From assembly GCF_004342625.1 (NCBI RefSeq), contig NZ_SMAH01000001.1, positions 124,001-188,000 of the forward strand: a stretch of DNA of 64,000 nt. Direction: 5' to 3'. This stretch comes from Tepidimonas ignava. GTDB taxonomy: Bacteria > Pseudomonadota > Gammaproteobacteria > Burkholderiales > Burkholderiaceae_C. Each line of letters opens with the position of its first letter. The first letter of the stretch is position 1. Positions 55,469 to 62,739 of the stretch are shown here, one piece after another. Under the pieces are notes generated by a model. It made no database searches. It was not told the origin of the DNA and was given only the letters and a program-made list of their open reading frames with translations. The translations under genes were made by a program, and so were the position numbers.

Positions 55469-56080
55469 ATGAACCTGTTGTTGCGTGTGGCGCGCGGCAT
55501 CGACGGCCTGAACCGGGCCGTCGGCTGGAGCGTGATGTGGTTGATTTTGGCGGCGACGCTGATCAGTGCCGGCAACGCGGTGGTGCGGCGTGTGTTCAAC
55601 GTCAGTTCCAACGCCTGGCTGGAGGTGCAGTGGTACCTGTTCGCCGCCGTTTTCATGCTCGGTGGCGGTTACGCCTTTTTGCGCAATGCCCACGTGCGTA
55701 TCGATTTCGTCTCGGCCAAGCTCAGTGCGCGGGGGCGCAACTGGATCGACGTCATCGGCATCGTGGTGTTTGTGCTGCCGCTGTGCGCGATGATGATCAA
55801 GCTGGGTTGGCCGCTGTTCGAGCGCGCCTGGGTCAGCGGAGAAATGTCATCCAACGCCGGGGGACTGGTTCGCTGGCCGGTGTACCTGCTGATCCCGGTC
55901 GGTTTTGCCTTGCTGGCCTTGCAAAGCCTCTCGGAGTTGATCAAGCGCGTGGCGTTTTTGCTCGGTCGCGAGCGCGATCCGCTCGACCACACCGGCCCGA
56001 GCGAGGCCGAGATGCTGGCCAAAGAAATCGCGGCGGCCGAAGCGCAGCGGGCGCAGCACACCACCTCCGCCGCCCGCTGA
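55469..56080 (+). CDS. TRAP transporter small permease (DctQ family)
   Basis: The 203-residue protein has four predicted helices (around residues 20-40, 50-70, 90-110 and 130-150), with the EVQWYLFAAVFMLGGGYAF segment typical of DctQ. A charged C-terminal tail (EAEMLAKEIAAAEAQ) follows. It pairs with the large permease to form the membrane part of the TRAP transporter. The start follows GGAGAAG at 5 nt. Confidence 0.9.
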   Translation: MNLLLRVARGIDGLNRAVGWSVMWLILAATLISAGNAVVRRVFNVSSNAWLEVQWYLFAAVFMLGGGYAFLRNAHVRIDFVSAKLSARGRNWIDVIGIVVFVLPLCAMMIKLGWPLFERAWVSGEMSSNAGGLVRWPVYLLIPVGFALLALQSLSELIKRVAFLLGRERDPLDHTGPSEAEMLAKEIAAAEAQRAQHTTSAAR

Positions 56081-56114
56081 GAGGGCACCCGCACCCGTTT
56101 GAGGACGGCTCGTC

Positions 56115-57929
56115 ATGACCGCATTTCTGCACGACAACTTCGTCCCGGTGATGTTTGCCGGGCTGCTGTTTTTTTTGCTCACCGGCTTTCCCGTGGCCTT
56201 TGCCTTGGCCGCCACGGGGCTGTTTTTCGGTTTCATCGGCATGGAGATCGGGTTGTTCCCCGACAACCTGTTCCAGGCCCTGCCGCTGCGTGTGTTTGGC
56301 ATCATGCAAAACGACACGCTGCTGGCGATCCCGTTTTTCACCCTGATGGGCATCGTGCTGGAGCGCAGCCGCATGGCCGAAGATCTGCTGGACACCGTCG
56401 GGCAGGTATTCGGTCCTGTGCGCGGCGGCCTCGCGTTTGCCGTGGTGCTGGTGGGCGCGCTGCTGGCGGCCACCACCGGGGTGGTGGCGGCAGCGGTGAT
56501 CTCGATGGGGTTGATCTCACTGCCCATCATGCTGCGCTACGGCTACAACCGCGCCATCGCCACCGGGGTCATCACCGCCTCGGGGACACTGGCGCAGGTG
56601 GTGCCGCCATCGCTGGTGTTGATCGTGCTGGCCGACCAGCTTGGCCGTTCGGTGGGCGATATGTACGCCGGCGCGTTGGTGCCGTCGCTGCTGCTAATCG
56701 GGCTGTATCTGATCTTCATCGCCGCGGTGGCGCTGCTGCGGCCATCGTGGGTGCCCGCCTTACCACCCGAGGCGCGCATCTACCGGGAAGACAACGGTGC
56801 CAGCGGCCACCGTTCGCTGCTGGTGCTGTTGGTGCTGGTGACACTGGCCGGCTGGGGGTGGGCACAGGTGCATGGCCAAGTGCTCAACCCGCTGCTGGGG
56901 CGGGCCGCCGACGTCGCCGCGCCCACCGATGAGGTGGTGGTGTTGTCCACCACCGTGGCGGCCCTGTTGGCGCTGCTGTTGGCGGGTCTGAACCGCCTGT
57001 TGCGTCTGGGCTTGCTGTCGCGGCTGGCGGAGCAATTTACCTTCGTGTTGATTCCGCCATTGGTCTTGATCTTCCTGGTGCTGGGAACGATTTTCTTGGG
57101 CGTGGCCACGCCCACCGAAGGGGGCGCCATGGGGGCGGTCGGCGCGCTCATCATGGCGGCGCTGAAGCGCCGGCTGAGCTGGACGATCGTGCGTCAGGCG
57201 CTGGAGAACAGCACCAAGCTCTCGATTTTCGTGCTGTTCATCCTGATTGGCTCCACCGTCTTCAGCTTTACTTTCAATGCGGCCGACGGCCACATTTGGG
57301 TCGAGCATCTGTTCGATGCCATTCCGGGCGGTGTGATCGGCTTCCTGGTGGTGGTCAACCTGCTGGTGTTCGTGCTGGGGTTCTTCATCGACTTCTTTGA
57401 GATCGCGTTCATCGTGGTGCCGCTGCTGGCGCCGGTGGCCGACAAGATGGGTATCGACCTGATCTGGTTCGGCGCGATCCTGGCGATGAACCTGCAGACA
57501 TCGTTTCTGACGCCGCCGTTTGGTTTTGCGCTGTTTTATCTGCGCAGCGTCGCCGCCCGCGAGGACTACACCGACGCCGTGACCGGCCGCCGCATCCCAG
57601 CCGTCAAAACCACGCAGATCTACCAGGGCTCGATCGCCTTCATCGTGCTGCAGCTGATCATGGTGGCGGTGTTGATGTGGCAGCCACAGCTCGTCACCGG
57701 CAATATCCAGAAGGCCGTCGAAGGCGACATGGACGCGGTGCGCCAGCAACTGTTGGAGATACCGGTCGGCAACGAAGAGGACGGGGCCAACCCGTGGGGA
57801 GAGGAAGCCACCGAACCGCAAGCCGAGGGTGATGGCGCCGACCCAGCCCCGGCGGCCGAAGACGCTGCGCCGCAGGAAGACGATCCGATGGAGGCGCTCA
57901 AGCGCGAGATGCAGGAGCGCAAGCCGTGA
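56115..57929 (+). CDS. TRAP transporter large permease (DctM family), enlarged
   Basis: The 604-residue protein has the DctM features, for example the [19 protein letters not shown] segment, [19 protein letters not shown] and [15 protein letters not shown]. It is longer than the usual 430 residues: an insertion near residues 225-335 adds two membrane segments, as in the mannitol/chloroaromatic (FcbT3-type) group, and residues 550-604 form a hydrophilic tail rich in Glu, Asp, Ala and Pro. It drives Na+- or H+-coupled uptake. Its stop overlaps dut (GTGA). Confidence 0.9.
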   Translation: MTAFLHDNFVPVMFAGLLFFLLTGFPVAFALAATGLFFGFIGMEIGLFPDNLFQALPLRVFGIMQNDTLLAIPFFTLMGIVLERSRMAEDLLDTVGQVFGPVRGGLAFAVVLVGALLAATTGVVAAAVISMGLISLPIMLRYGYNRAIATGVITASGTLAQVVPPSLVLIVLADQLGRSVGDMYAGALVPSLLLIGLYLIFIAAVALLRPSWVPALPPEARIYREDNGASGHRSLLVLLVLVTLAGWGWAQVHGQVLNPLLGRAADVAAPTDEVVVLSTTVAALLALLLAGLNRLLRLGLLSRLAEQFTFVLIPPLVLIFLVLGTIFLGVATPTEGGAMGAVGALIMAALKRRLSWTIVRQALENSTKLSIFVLFILIGSTVFSFTFNAADGHIWVEHLFDAIPGGVIGFLVVVNLLVFVLGFFIDFFEIAFIVVPLLAPVADKMGIDLIWFGAILAMNLQTSFLTPPFGFALFYLRSVAAREDYTDAVTGRRIPAVKTTQIYQGSIAFIVLQLIMVAVLMWQPQLVTGNIQKAVEGDMDAVRQQLLEIPVGNEEDGANPWGEEATEPQAEGDGADPAPAAEDAAPQEDDPMEALKREMQERKP

Positions 57930-58408
57930 ACGGTGCCGCCGAAAGCACGGCAGCGCGGCTGCAGGTCGATGTGCGCATCCTGGACGAACGCTTGCGCGAG
58001 CGGCTGCCCAGCTACGCCACTCCGGGCAGTGCCGGCATCGATTTGCGCGCCTGCCTCGACGGCCCGCTGACGCTGGCGCCCAACGCATGGGAGTTGGTGC
58101 CCACGGGGTTGGCCATCCATTTGGCCGACCCCGGCTACGCGGCGCTGATCCTGCCACGCTCCGGGCTTGGACACAAGCACGGGCTGGTACTGGGCAATCT
58201 GGTGGGTCTGATCGACAGCGACTACCAGGGGCAATTGATGGTCAGTGCCTGGAACCGCAGCCCGGTGCCGTTTACGATCGAGCCACTGGAGCGCATCGCC
58301 CAGCTGGTCATCGTCCCGGTAGTGCAGGCGCAATTTCGCATCGTCGACAGCTTTGCGCAGGCCACGCTGCGCGGCGAGGGCGGCTACGGCTCCACCGGCC
58401 GGGGCTGA
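57926..58408 (+). CDS. dut: Deoxyuridine 5'-triphosphate nucleotidohydrolase (dUTPase)
   Basis: The 160-residue trimeric dUTPase has all five motifs: [44 protein letters not shown] and the C-terminal P-loop-like [10 protein letters not shown]. It keeps dUTP low and makes dUMP for thymidylate. The start is GTG 57926, overlapping the DctM stop, so expression of this housekeeping enzyme is coupled to the transporter. Confidence 0.97.
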   Translation: MNGAAESTAARLQVDVRILDERLRERLPSYATPGSAGIDLRACLDGPLTLAPNAWELVPTGLAIHLADPGYAALILPRSGLGHKHGLVLGNLVGLIDSDYQGQLMVSAWNRSPVPFTIEPLERIAQLVIVPVVQAQFRIVDSFAQATLRGEGGYGSTGRG

Positions 58409-58439
58409 GCGCGCGCCGGTACCGCCGGGGAATGCGCCG

Positions 58440-58937
58440 TCAGGGTGCGGTGCGCAGCTGAAAAAAACCGGCGCCGGCGCTGCCCCGGCCGACCTCTTCG
58501 GCCGTGGCCTCGCGCACGTCGTGAATGCGCAGCGACAGCCGCAGCGCCATCCCCGCCAACGGATGATTGCCATCCAGCACCACGTGCTCCGGGTAGATGT
58601 CGCTGACGAAGTAGAGCCGATCGCGTGGGGCATTCGAGGAGCAGCCCGACGGCAGGCCTTCGAAGATCATGCCGACTTCCAGGCTCGGCGGAAACGCCGA
58701 GCGCGGCTCCAAAAAAATCAGTTGATCGTCGAAGTCACCGAAGGCCTGCTCCGGCTCCAGGTGCAGCTCGAGGCGGTCACCCGCTTGGCGACCTTGCAGC
58801 GCCTGTTCGATGCTGGCGAGCAAGTCACGCCCGCCGACCAAGCACTCCACCGGCTCGTCACACTGGTCGAGTACCTCGCCCGTGGTGTCTTTCAGGGTCC
58901 AGCTCAGGCTGACGACGCAGGAAGGGGTCACTTTCAT
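58440..58937 (-). CDS. FKBP-type peptidyl-prolyl isomerase, SlyD/SlpA-like
   Basis: The 165-residue protein has the short FKBP form with an inserted flap: SLSWTLKDTTGEVLD, PVECLVGGRDLLASIEQALQG region, EQAFGDFDD and GNHPLAGMALRL. It lacks the His-rich tail of E. coli SlyD, placing it nearer SlpA/FkpB. It probably helps fold cytoplasmic proteins. It diverges from the RoxA-like gene with only 14 bp between start codons and has no Shine-Dalgarno sequence. Confidence 0.9.
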   Translation of the reverse strand: MKVTPSCVVSLSWTLKDTTGEVLDQCDEPVECLVGGRDLLASIEQALQGRQAGDRLELHLEPEQAFGDFDDQLIFLEPRSAFPPSLEVGMIFEGLPSGCSSNAPRDRLYFVSDIYPEHVVLDGNHPLAGMALRLSLRIHDVREATAEEVGRGSAGAGFFQLRTAP

Positions 58938-58938
58938 T

Positions 58939-58950
58939 GGACAATTGTCC
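58939..58950. promoter_or_regulatory. Palindromic bidirectional promoter of the FKBP and RoxA-like genes
   Basis: GGACAATTGTCC is a perfect 12-bp palindrome. It contains GACAAT on both strands (58940-58945 plus, 58949-58944 minus); each is followed by exactly 6 nt and an ATG (58952 and 58937). Both transcripts would be leaderless. Symmetric -10 sequences are known to fire in both directions in bacteria. Confidence 0.55.
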
Positions 58951-58951
58951 C

Positions 58952-60199
58952 ATGAACGACGCAACCCGTGTCACACCGCCAGCCGCAGCCACCAGTGCGG
59001 CTGGGCAACCCCATACCGCCGATGCGTCGGCGCAAGCCATCGCGCCCGATGTCCCCACCCCGCTGCTGGGCGGCTTGAGCCCGCGCCAGTTCATGCGGCG
59101 GCATTGGCAACGCCGTCCGCTGCTGATTCGGCAGGCACTGCCGGGTTTCGTGGCACCGCTGGATCGCGCCGCATTGGTGGCCTTGGCGGCACGGGACGAT
59201 GTCGAGTCGCGCGTGGTCGAGCAGGATCCGGCAGCCACCGACCCGGCACAGGCTTGGCGGCTGCGGCATGGTCCGTTCGACCCGGCAGCTCGGCGTGGCG
59301 CGCGGGCGCTGCCTGCGCGCACACGTCCGGGCTGGACGTTGCTGGTGCAAGGGGTGGACCTGCATGACGACCGGGTGCATGCCTTGATGCAGCGCTTTCG
59401 CTTCGTGCCGGACGTGCGGCTGGACGATGTGATGATTTCGTGGGCCAGCGACGGCGGCGGCGTCGGTCCGCACTACGACAGCTACGACGTTTTTCTCCTG
59501 CAAGCGCAGGGGCGGCGGCGTTGGCGTATCGGACGCCAGAAGGATCTGCGCCTGCGCCCGGAGTTGCCGTGCAAGATCCTGCAGCACTTCGAGCCGCAGC
59601 AGGAGTGGGTGCTGGAGCCTGGCGACATGCTGTACCTGCCGCCGCGCTGGGCGCACGATGGCGTGGCCGAAGGCGGCGAGTGCATGACGTACTCGATCGG
59701 CTTTCGCGTGCCGCAACGCGGGGGGCTGGCGGCCGAGCTGGTGCAACGCCTGGCCGATGAATGGGACGACGACGTGCTGTACCGCGATGCCGGCCAGCCC
59801 GCCACCGCGCAGCCAGCGCGCGTGCCAACGGCGTTGTTGGCCTTTGCCCTGGAGGGCGTGCACCGCCTGCTGGCGGATCAGCGCGCGCTGGCGTGCGCGC
59901 TGGGCGAGGTGATGACCGAGCCCAAGCCACGTGTGTGGTTCGACCCACCGGCGCAGGCGTGGCGCCCAAGCGCGGTGGTGCTGGACCGGCGCACGCGCAT
60001 GGCCTACGATGACGAGCACGTGTTCATCAACGGCGAGTCCTACCGTGCGCGGGGGCGCGACGCTGCGTTGTTGCAGCGTCTGGCCGACGAGCGCGCGCTG
60101 CCGGCGGCGGCGGTGCGCCGGGCCAGCGCGTCGGTGCAGCACGCGTTGCAACAGTGGCACGAGGCGGGCTGGCTGCACGTCACCGACGACGCTGACTGA
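58952..60199 (+). CDS. JmjC/cupin ribosomal protein oxygenase, RoxA (YcfD)-like
   Basis: The 415-residue protein has a cupin core with the iron ligands HYD (GPHYDSYDVFLLQ, about residue 174) and His (PPRWAHDGV, about residue 234), typical of 2-oxoglutarate-dependent oxygenases, and a helical C-terminal part with a winged-helix-like end (SASVQHALQQWHEAGWL). E. coli RoxA hydroxylates an Arg of ribosomal protein L16. The first 35 residues are Ala/Pro-rich. It has no Shine-Dalgarno sequence. Confidence 0.88.
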   Translation: MNDATRVTPPAAATSAAGQPHTADASAQAIAPDVPTPLLGGLSPRQFMRRHWQRRPLLIRQALPGFVAPLDRAALVALAARDDVESRVVEQDPAATDPAQAWRLRHGPFDPAARRGARALPARTRPGWTLLVQGVDLHDDRVHALMQRFRFVPDVRLDDVMISWASDGGGVGPHYDSYDVFLLQAQGRRRWRIGRQKDLRLRPELPCKILQHFEPQQEWVLEPGDMLYLPPRWAHDGVAEGGECMTYSIGFRVPQRGGLAAELVQRLADEWDDDVLYRDAGQPATAQPARVPTALLAFALEGVHRLLADQRALACALGEVMTEPKPRVWFDPPAQAWRPSAVVLDRRTRMAYDDEHVFINGESYRARGRDAALLQRLADERALPAAAVRRASASVQHALQQWHEAGWLHVTDDAD

Positions 60200-60200
60200 A

Positions 60201-60221
60201 AATGCTAACCAACGTAGCATT
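60201..60221. repeat. 7-bp inverted repeat downstream of the RoxA-like gene
   Basis: AATGCTA (60201-60207) and TAGCATT (60215-60221) are perfectly complementary with a 7-nt loop. It starts 2 bp after the RoxA-like stop and 14 bp before TACAAT. The lack of a T run argues against a terminator; it may be an operator for the small lipoprotein gene. Confidence 0.45.
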
Positions 60222-60234
60222 CGTTACGATTGCT

Positions 60235-60240
60235 TACAAT
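60235..60240 (+). promoter_or_regulatory. -10 hexamer of the small lipoprotein gene
   Basis: TACAAT lies about 145 nt before ATG 60385; a second candidate, GATAAT, is at 60260-60265. The AT-richness of 60200-60265 stands out from the surrounding sequence. Confidence 0.45.
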
Positions 60241-60312
60241 GGTAAACCCTAGGTTGGGCGATAATCTGGGTTGTCAGCCCTTTGGCTCCTGAACGAGCGA
60301 AAGGGCACGGGA

Positions 60313-61617
60313 TCATCCCAGGGCCGAGCCGGCGGTGCCTGGGAACGCGATGCATCCGGTAACCCTAACCCGAACGATACGAAGATGAACAAGACCACCC
60401 TGCTGGCCGCTTTGCTGGCCGCCGCTGCTCTGACCGCTTGTGGCAAGAAGGAAGAGCCCGCGCCCGCCGCTGCGCCGGCCCCCGCTCCGGCCGCTGCGCC
60501 GGCTGACCAGGCCGTGCAACCCGCCCAACAGCCCGCCACGCCTGCGGCCGACCAAGCGCAGCAACCCGCGCAGCAGCCCGCTGGCGAGGAAAAGCCGGCC
60601 GAGCAGAAGCAGTGATGTCGGCGCGCGTCGGCAAGCATGCCGGCGCCTGAGTGATCGGGCACGCCGGGCCGTAACCCGGCTGCCACCGAGCCGCCTCCCA
60701 CGGAGGCGGTTTCGTTTTTTCGGGATGCCGTTACGGGGGCTGGCGGCATGCTGCAGCAGCCGTTGCACCAGCGGGTGTTGGCGCATGCGCCGGCTCAGGA
60801 TGGCGTGGATGTCTTCCCGCACGCCCTCGCATGCCCCCAGCGGCAGCAGTCCCGGCAGCGGCCCGTCGCTGTCCAGGCCCAGGCGGCTGGCGGGAAAGAC
60901 CCCCAGCCCGCGCGCGGCAAACACGGCCATCAGGGCGCTGTCCTCGAACTCCCCGGCCACCCGGGGGCTGAGGTCGTGCTCGTCCAGCCAGCGATCCAGC
61001 AGCGGGCGCAGCGGCGAATGCGCGGTCGGCAGCAGCACGGGCAGCCCCTGCAGCGTGTGGGGAAAGCCGCGCCGGGCGTCGGGCGTGACCAGCGTCGCCG
61101 GGCCGTACCAGTCCACGGGTGAGCTGGCCAGGCGCTCGCTGTCCACGGCAAAGGTGGGCAACGGCGTCGCTGGCTGGCCGGTCAGCACCAGGTCCAGGCG
61201 GTGCAGCGCCAGTTCCGCGAGCAAGGCCGCAGGCTCGCCTTCGTGGCAGACGAGGTGCAGATCGGGCGCATCCAGCAGCGGCTGCAACAGCGCGTGCGCC
61301 GCCAGTTTGGACAGGCCGTCCGACAGCCCCACGGCCAGGCGCAGCGCCGGGCGGCTGGCTGCTTCGCGCACGGCCTGGGGCAGGCTGCTGCCGATGCGAA
61401 AAATCTCGTCCGCCCGCGCAAAGGCGGCCCGGCCGGCGTTGGTCAGGGCCACGGTGCGGCCGGCCGGGCGCAGGAGCTGGTGGCCCAGCGCCCGTTCCAA
61501 CTCGCGCACCTGGACGCTGACCGTCTGCACCGCCATGTCCAGGCGCTCGGCCGCACGGGCAAAGCCGCCTTCGCGCGCGACCATCCAAAAGTAGTACAGG
61601 TGGCGGTAGTTGAGCAT
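60313..61617 (-). CDS. LysR-family regulator, NhaR-like, with read-through C-terminus
   Basis: The first 290 residues match the NhaR group: winged-helix start LNYRHLYYFWMVAREGGFARAAERL (helix-turn-helix residues 5-65), the RLAVGLSDGLSKL sensor start and the end HAILSRRMRQHPLVQRLL. NhaR proteins are about 300 residues, but this frame stays open for another 140 codons to 60313, across a terminator and antisense to the small lipoprotein gene. A stop TAA lies at 60733-60731 in the +1 frame, and one extra C in the run 60735-60739 would end the protein at residue 295. A one-base deletion or sequence error is likely. It diverges from the TerC-family gene. Confidence 0.8.
   Translation of the reverse strand: MLNYRHLYYFWMVAREGGFARAAERLDMAVQTVSVQVRELERALGHQLLRPAGRTVALTNAGRAAFARADEIFRIGSSLPQAVREAASRPALRLAVGLSDGLSKLAAHALLQPLLDAPDLHLVCHEGEPAALLAELALHRLDLVLTGQPATPLPTFAVDSERLASSPVDWYGPATLVTPDARRGFPHTLQGLPVLLPTAHSPLRPLLDRWLDEHDLSPRVAGEFEDSALMAVFAARGLGVFPASRLGLDSDGPLPGLLPLGACEGVREDIHAILSRRMRQHPLVQRLLQHAASPRNGIPKKRNRLRGRRLGGSRVTARRARSLRRRHACRRAPTSLLLLGRLFLASGLLRGLLRLVGRRRGGLLGGLHGLVSRRSGRSGGRRSGGRGLFLLATSGQSSGGQQSGQQGGLVHLRIVRVRVTGCIAFPGTAGSALG
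60385..60615 (+). CDS. Small Ala/Pro/Gln-rich lipoprotein
   Basis: The 76-residue protein has a classic lipoprotein signal: MNKTTLL, an Ala/Leu core and the lipobox LTAC with Cys at residue 19, followed by GKKEEPAP. The rest is a low-complexity tail of Ala, Pro, Gln and Glu with repeated QPAQQPA units. No enzymatic domain is present; it may be a membrane-anchored spacer. It has strong promoter-like elements upstream and a terminator 75 bp after its stop. ATG 60385 follows CGAAG; the upstream ATG 60271 gives no signal peptide. Confidence 0.75.
   Translation: MNKTTLLAALLAAAALTACGKKEEPAPAAAPAPAPAAAPADQAVQPAQQPATPAADQAQQPAQQPAGEEKPAEQKQ
60691..60720 (+). terminator. Intrinsic terminator of the small lipoprotein gene
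   Basis: CCGCCTCC (60691-60698) and GGAGGCGG (60702-60709) form an 8-bp stem with a 3-nt loop, followed by TTTCGTTTTTT. It works on the plus strand; the minus strand has no T run after the stem. Confidence 0.85.
60731..60739 (-). other. Suspected one-base deletion near the 3' end of the NhaR-like gene
   Basis: The minus strand reads CCCCC then GTAA. With six C the LysR frame would read Pro-Pro-stop at residue 295, matching the family length; with five C the stop is missed. Eleven nt further lies the terminator stem, where the gene would be expected to end. Confidence 0.5.
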
Positions 61618-61625
61618 CTGACGTT

Positions 61626-61674
61626 TCGGTTTTTTCGAACCGATTATCCGTATCGTCGGTATTTTTTCGGACCG
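61626..61674. promoter_or_regulatory. Direct repeats between the NhaR-like and TerC-family genes
   Basis: TCGGTTTTTTCGAACCG (61626-61642) recurs as TCGGTATTTTTTCGGACCG (61656-61674), starting 30 bp apart, nearly three helical turns. The first copy is also an inverted repeat (TCGGTT/AACCGA). LysR proteins bind such paired sites in divergent promoters, so these may be the sites of the NhaR-like regulator. Confidence 0.45.
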
Positions 61675-61719
61675 TGCCGTTGGTATCATCGCGGCTTCCG
61701 ACACTTATCCGAGCACCGC

Positions 61720-62724
61720 ATGGACGCTTTGCTTGCTTTGGGGGCCGCCGATTTCATGGGCAAACCCGCCTGGATCTGGGCGGTGTTCATCGGCATCGTC
61801 ATCGCCTTGCTGGTCTTTGACCTGGGCGTGCTGCATCGCGAGCAGCGCGAGATTGGCGTGCGCGAAAGCCTGCTGCTGTCGGCGGGTTACATCACCGCGG
61901 GCCTGCTGTTCGGCACCTGGGTGTGGTGGTACCTGGGTGCCGACAGCGGCATGGCGTACTACACCGGCTTTTTGATCGAGAAGTCGCTGTCCATGGACAA
62001 CGTCTTCGTGATCGCGCTGATCTTTGGCTTTCTGGGCATTCCGCGCCCGTACCAGCACCGGGTGCTGTTCTGGGGTATTTTGGGCGTGATCGTTCTGCGT
62101 GCGCTGATGATCGGTCTGGGCGCGGCGCTGGTCCAGGAGTTCGCGTGGATCCTGTACGTGTTCGGCGGCTTTTTGGTCATCACGGGTGTGAAGATGTGGT
62201 TTGCGGCGGATGAGGAGCCCGACATCGCCAACAACCCGTTGCTGAAGTTTCTGCGCCGGCGCATGCGCGTGACGGATGGCCTGCGCGGCAACGCCTTCGT
62301 GGTGCGCGAGCCGCACCCCGCGACGGGGCAGCCCGTGCTGTGGGCGACGCCGCTGTTGCTGGCGCTGGTGCTGGTGGAGACGGCCGACCTGATTTTCGCC
62401 GTCGACTCGGTGCCGGCCATCTTTGCCATCACCACCGACCCGTTCATCGTCTACACCAGCAACATCTTTGCGATCCTGGGCCTGCGGGCGCTGTACTTTG
62501 CGCTGGCGGCCATGATCCACCGCTTCTACTACCTCAAGTACGCGCTGGCGCTGGTGCTGGTGTTCATCGGGGCGAAGATTTTCCTGGTCGGCATCGTGGG
62601 CAAGATCCCGGCGGTGGTTTCGCTGTCGGTGACCTTGGGCTTGATCGCGGGGGGCGTGTTGTACTCCCTGTGGAAGACGCGCCAGGACGAAGCTGCCCGC
62701 GGCGGCCCGCACCGTGTCATGTGA
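61720..62724 (+). CDS. TerC-family integral membrane protein (Alx-like)
   Basis: The 334-residue protein has about nine helices and the acidic membrane motifs of TerC/Alx: EKSLSMDNVFVIALIFGF and LVLVETADLIFAVDSVPAIFAI. A cytoplasmic loop (residues 160-205) separates the halves. Alx in E. coli is a pH-induced manganese exporter; other relatives load metals onto secreted enzymes. The divergent NhaR-like regulator supports a role in ion or pH stress, by inference. I saw no yybP-ykoY-type riboswitch before it. Confidence 0.9.
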   Translation: MDALLALGAADFMGKPAWIWAVFIGIVIALLVFDLGVLHREQREIGVRESLLLSAGYITAGLLFGTWVWWYLGADSGMAYYTGFLIEKSLSMDNVFVIALIFGFLGIPRPYQHRVLFWGILGVIVLRALMIGLGAALVQEFAWILYVFGGFLVITGVKMWFAADEEPDIANNPLLKFLRRRMRVTDGLRGNAFVVREPHPATGQPVLWATPLLLALVLVETADLIFAVDSVPAIFAITTDPFIVYTSNIFAILGLRALYFALAAMIHRFYYLKYALALVLVFIGAKIFLVGIVGKIPAVVSLSVTLGLIAGGVLYSLWKTRQDEAARGGPHRVM

Positions 62725-62739
62725 TGGACCGGCTTGAGT

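Noticed and set aside
60271-60384. Longer start for the small lipoprotein (38 extra residues)
   Set aside because: It would place the signal peptide inside the protein; the Lys-hydrophobic-LTAC arrangement requires the start at 60385.
61618-61719. Manganese riboswitch (yybP-ykoY type) before the TerC-family gene
   Set aside because: The roughly 100-nt spacer lacks the conserved loops of that riboswitch, and the LysR-type repeats explain the visible structure better.
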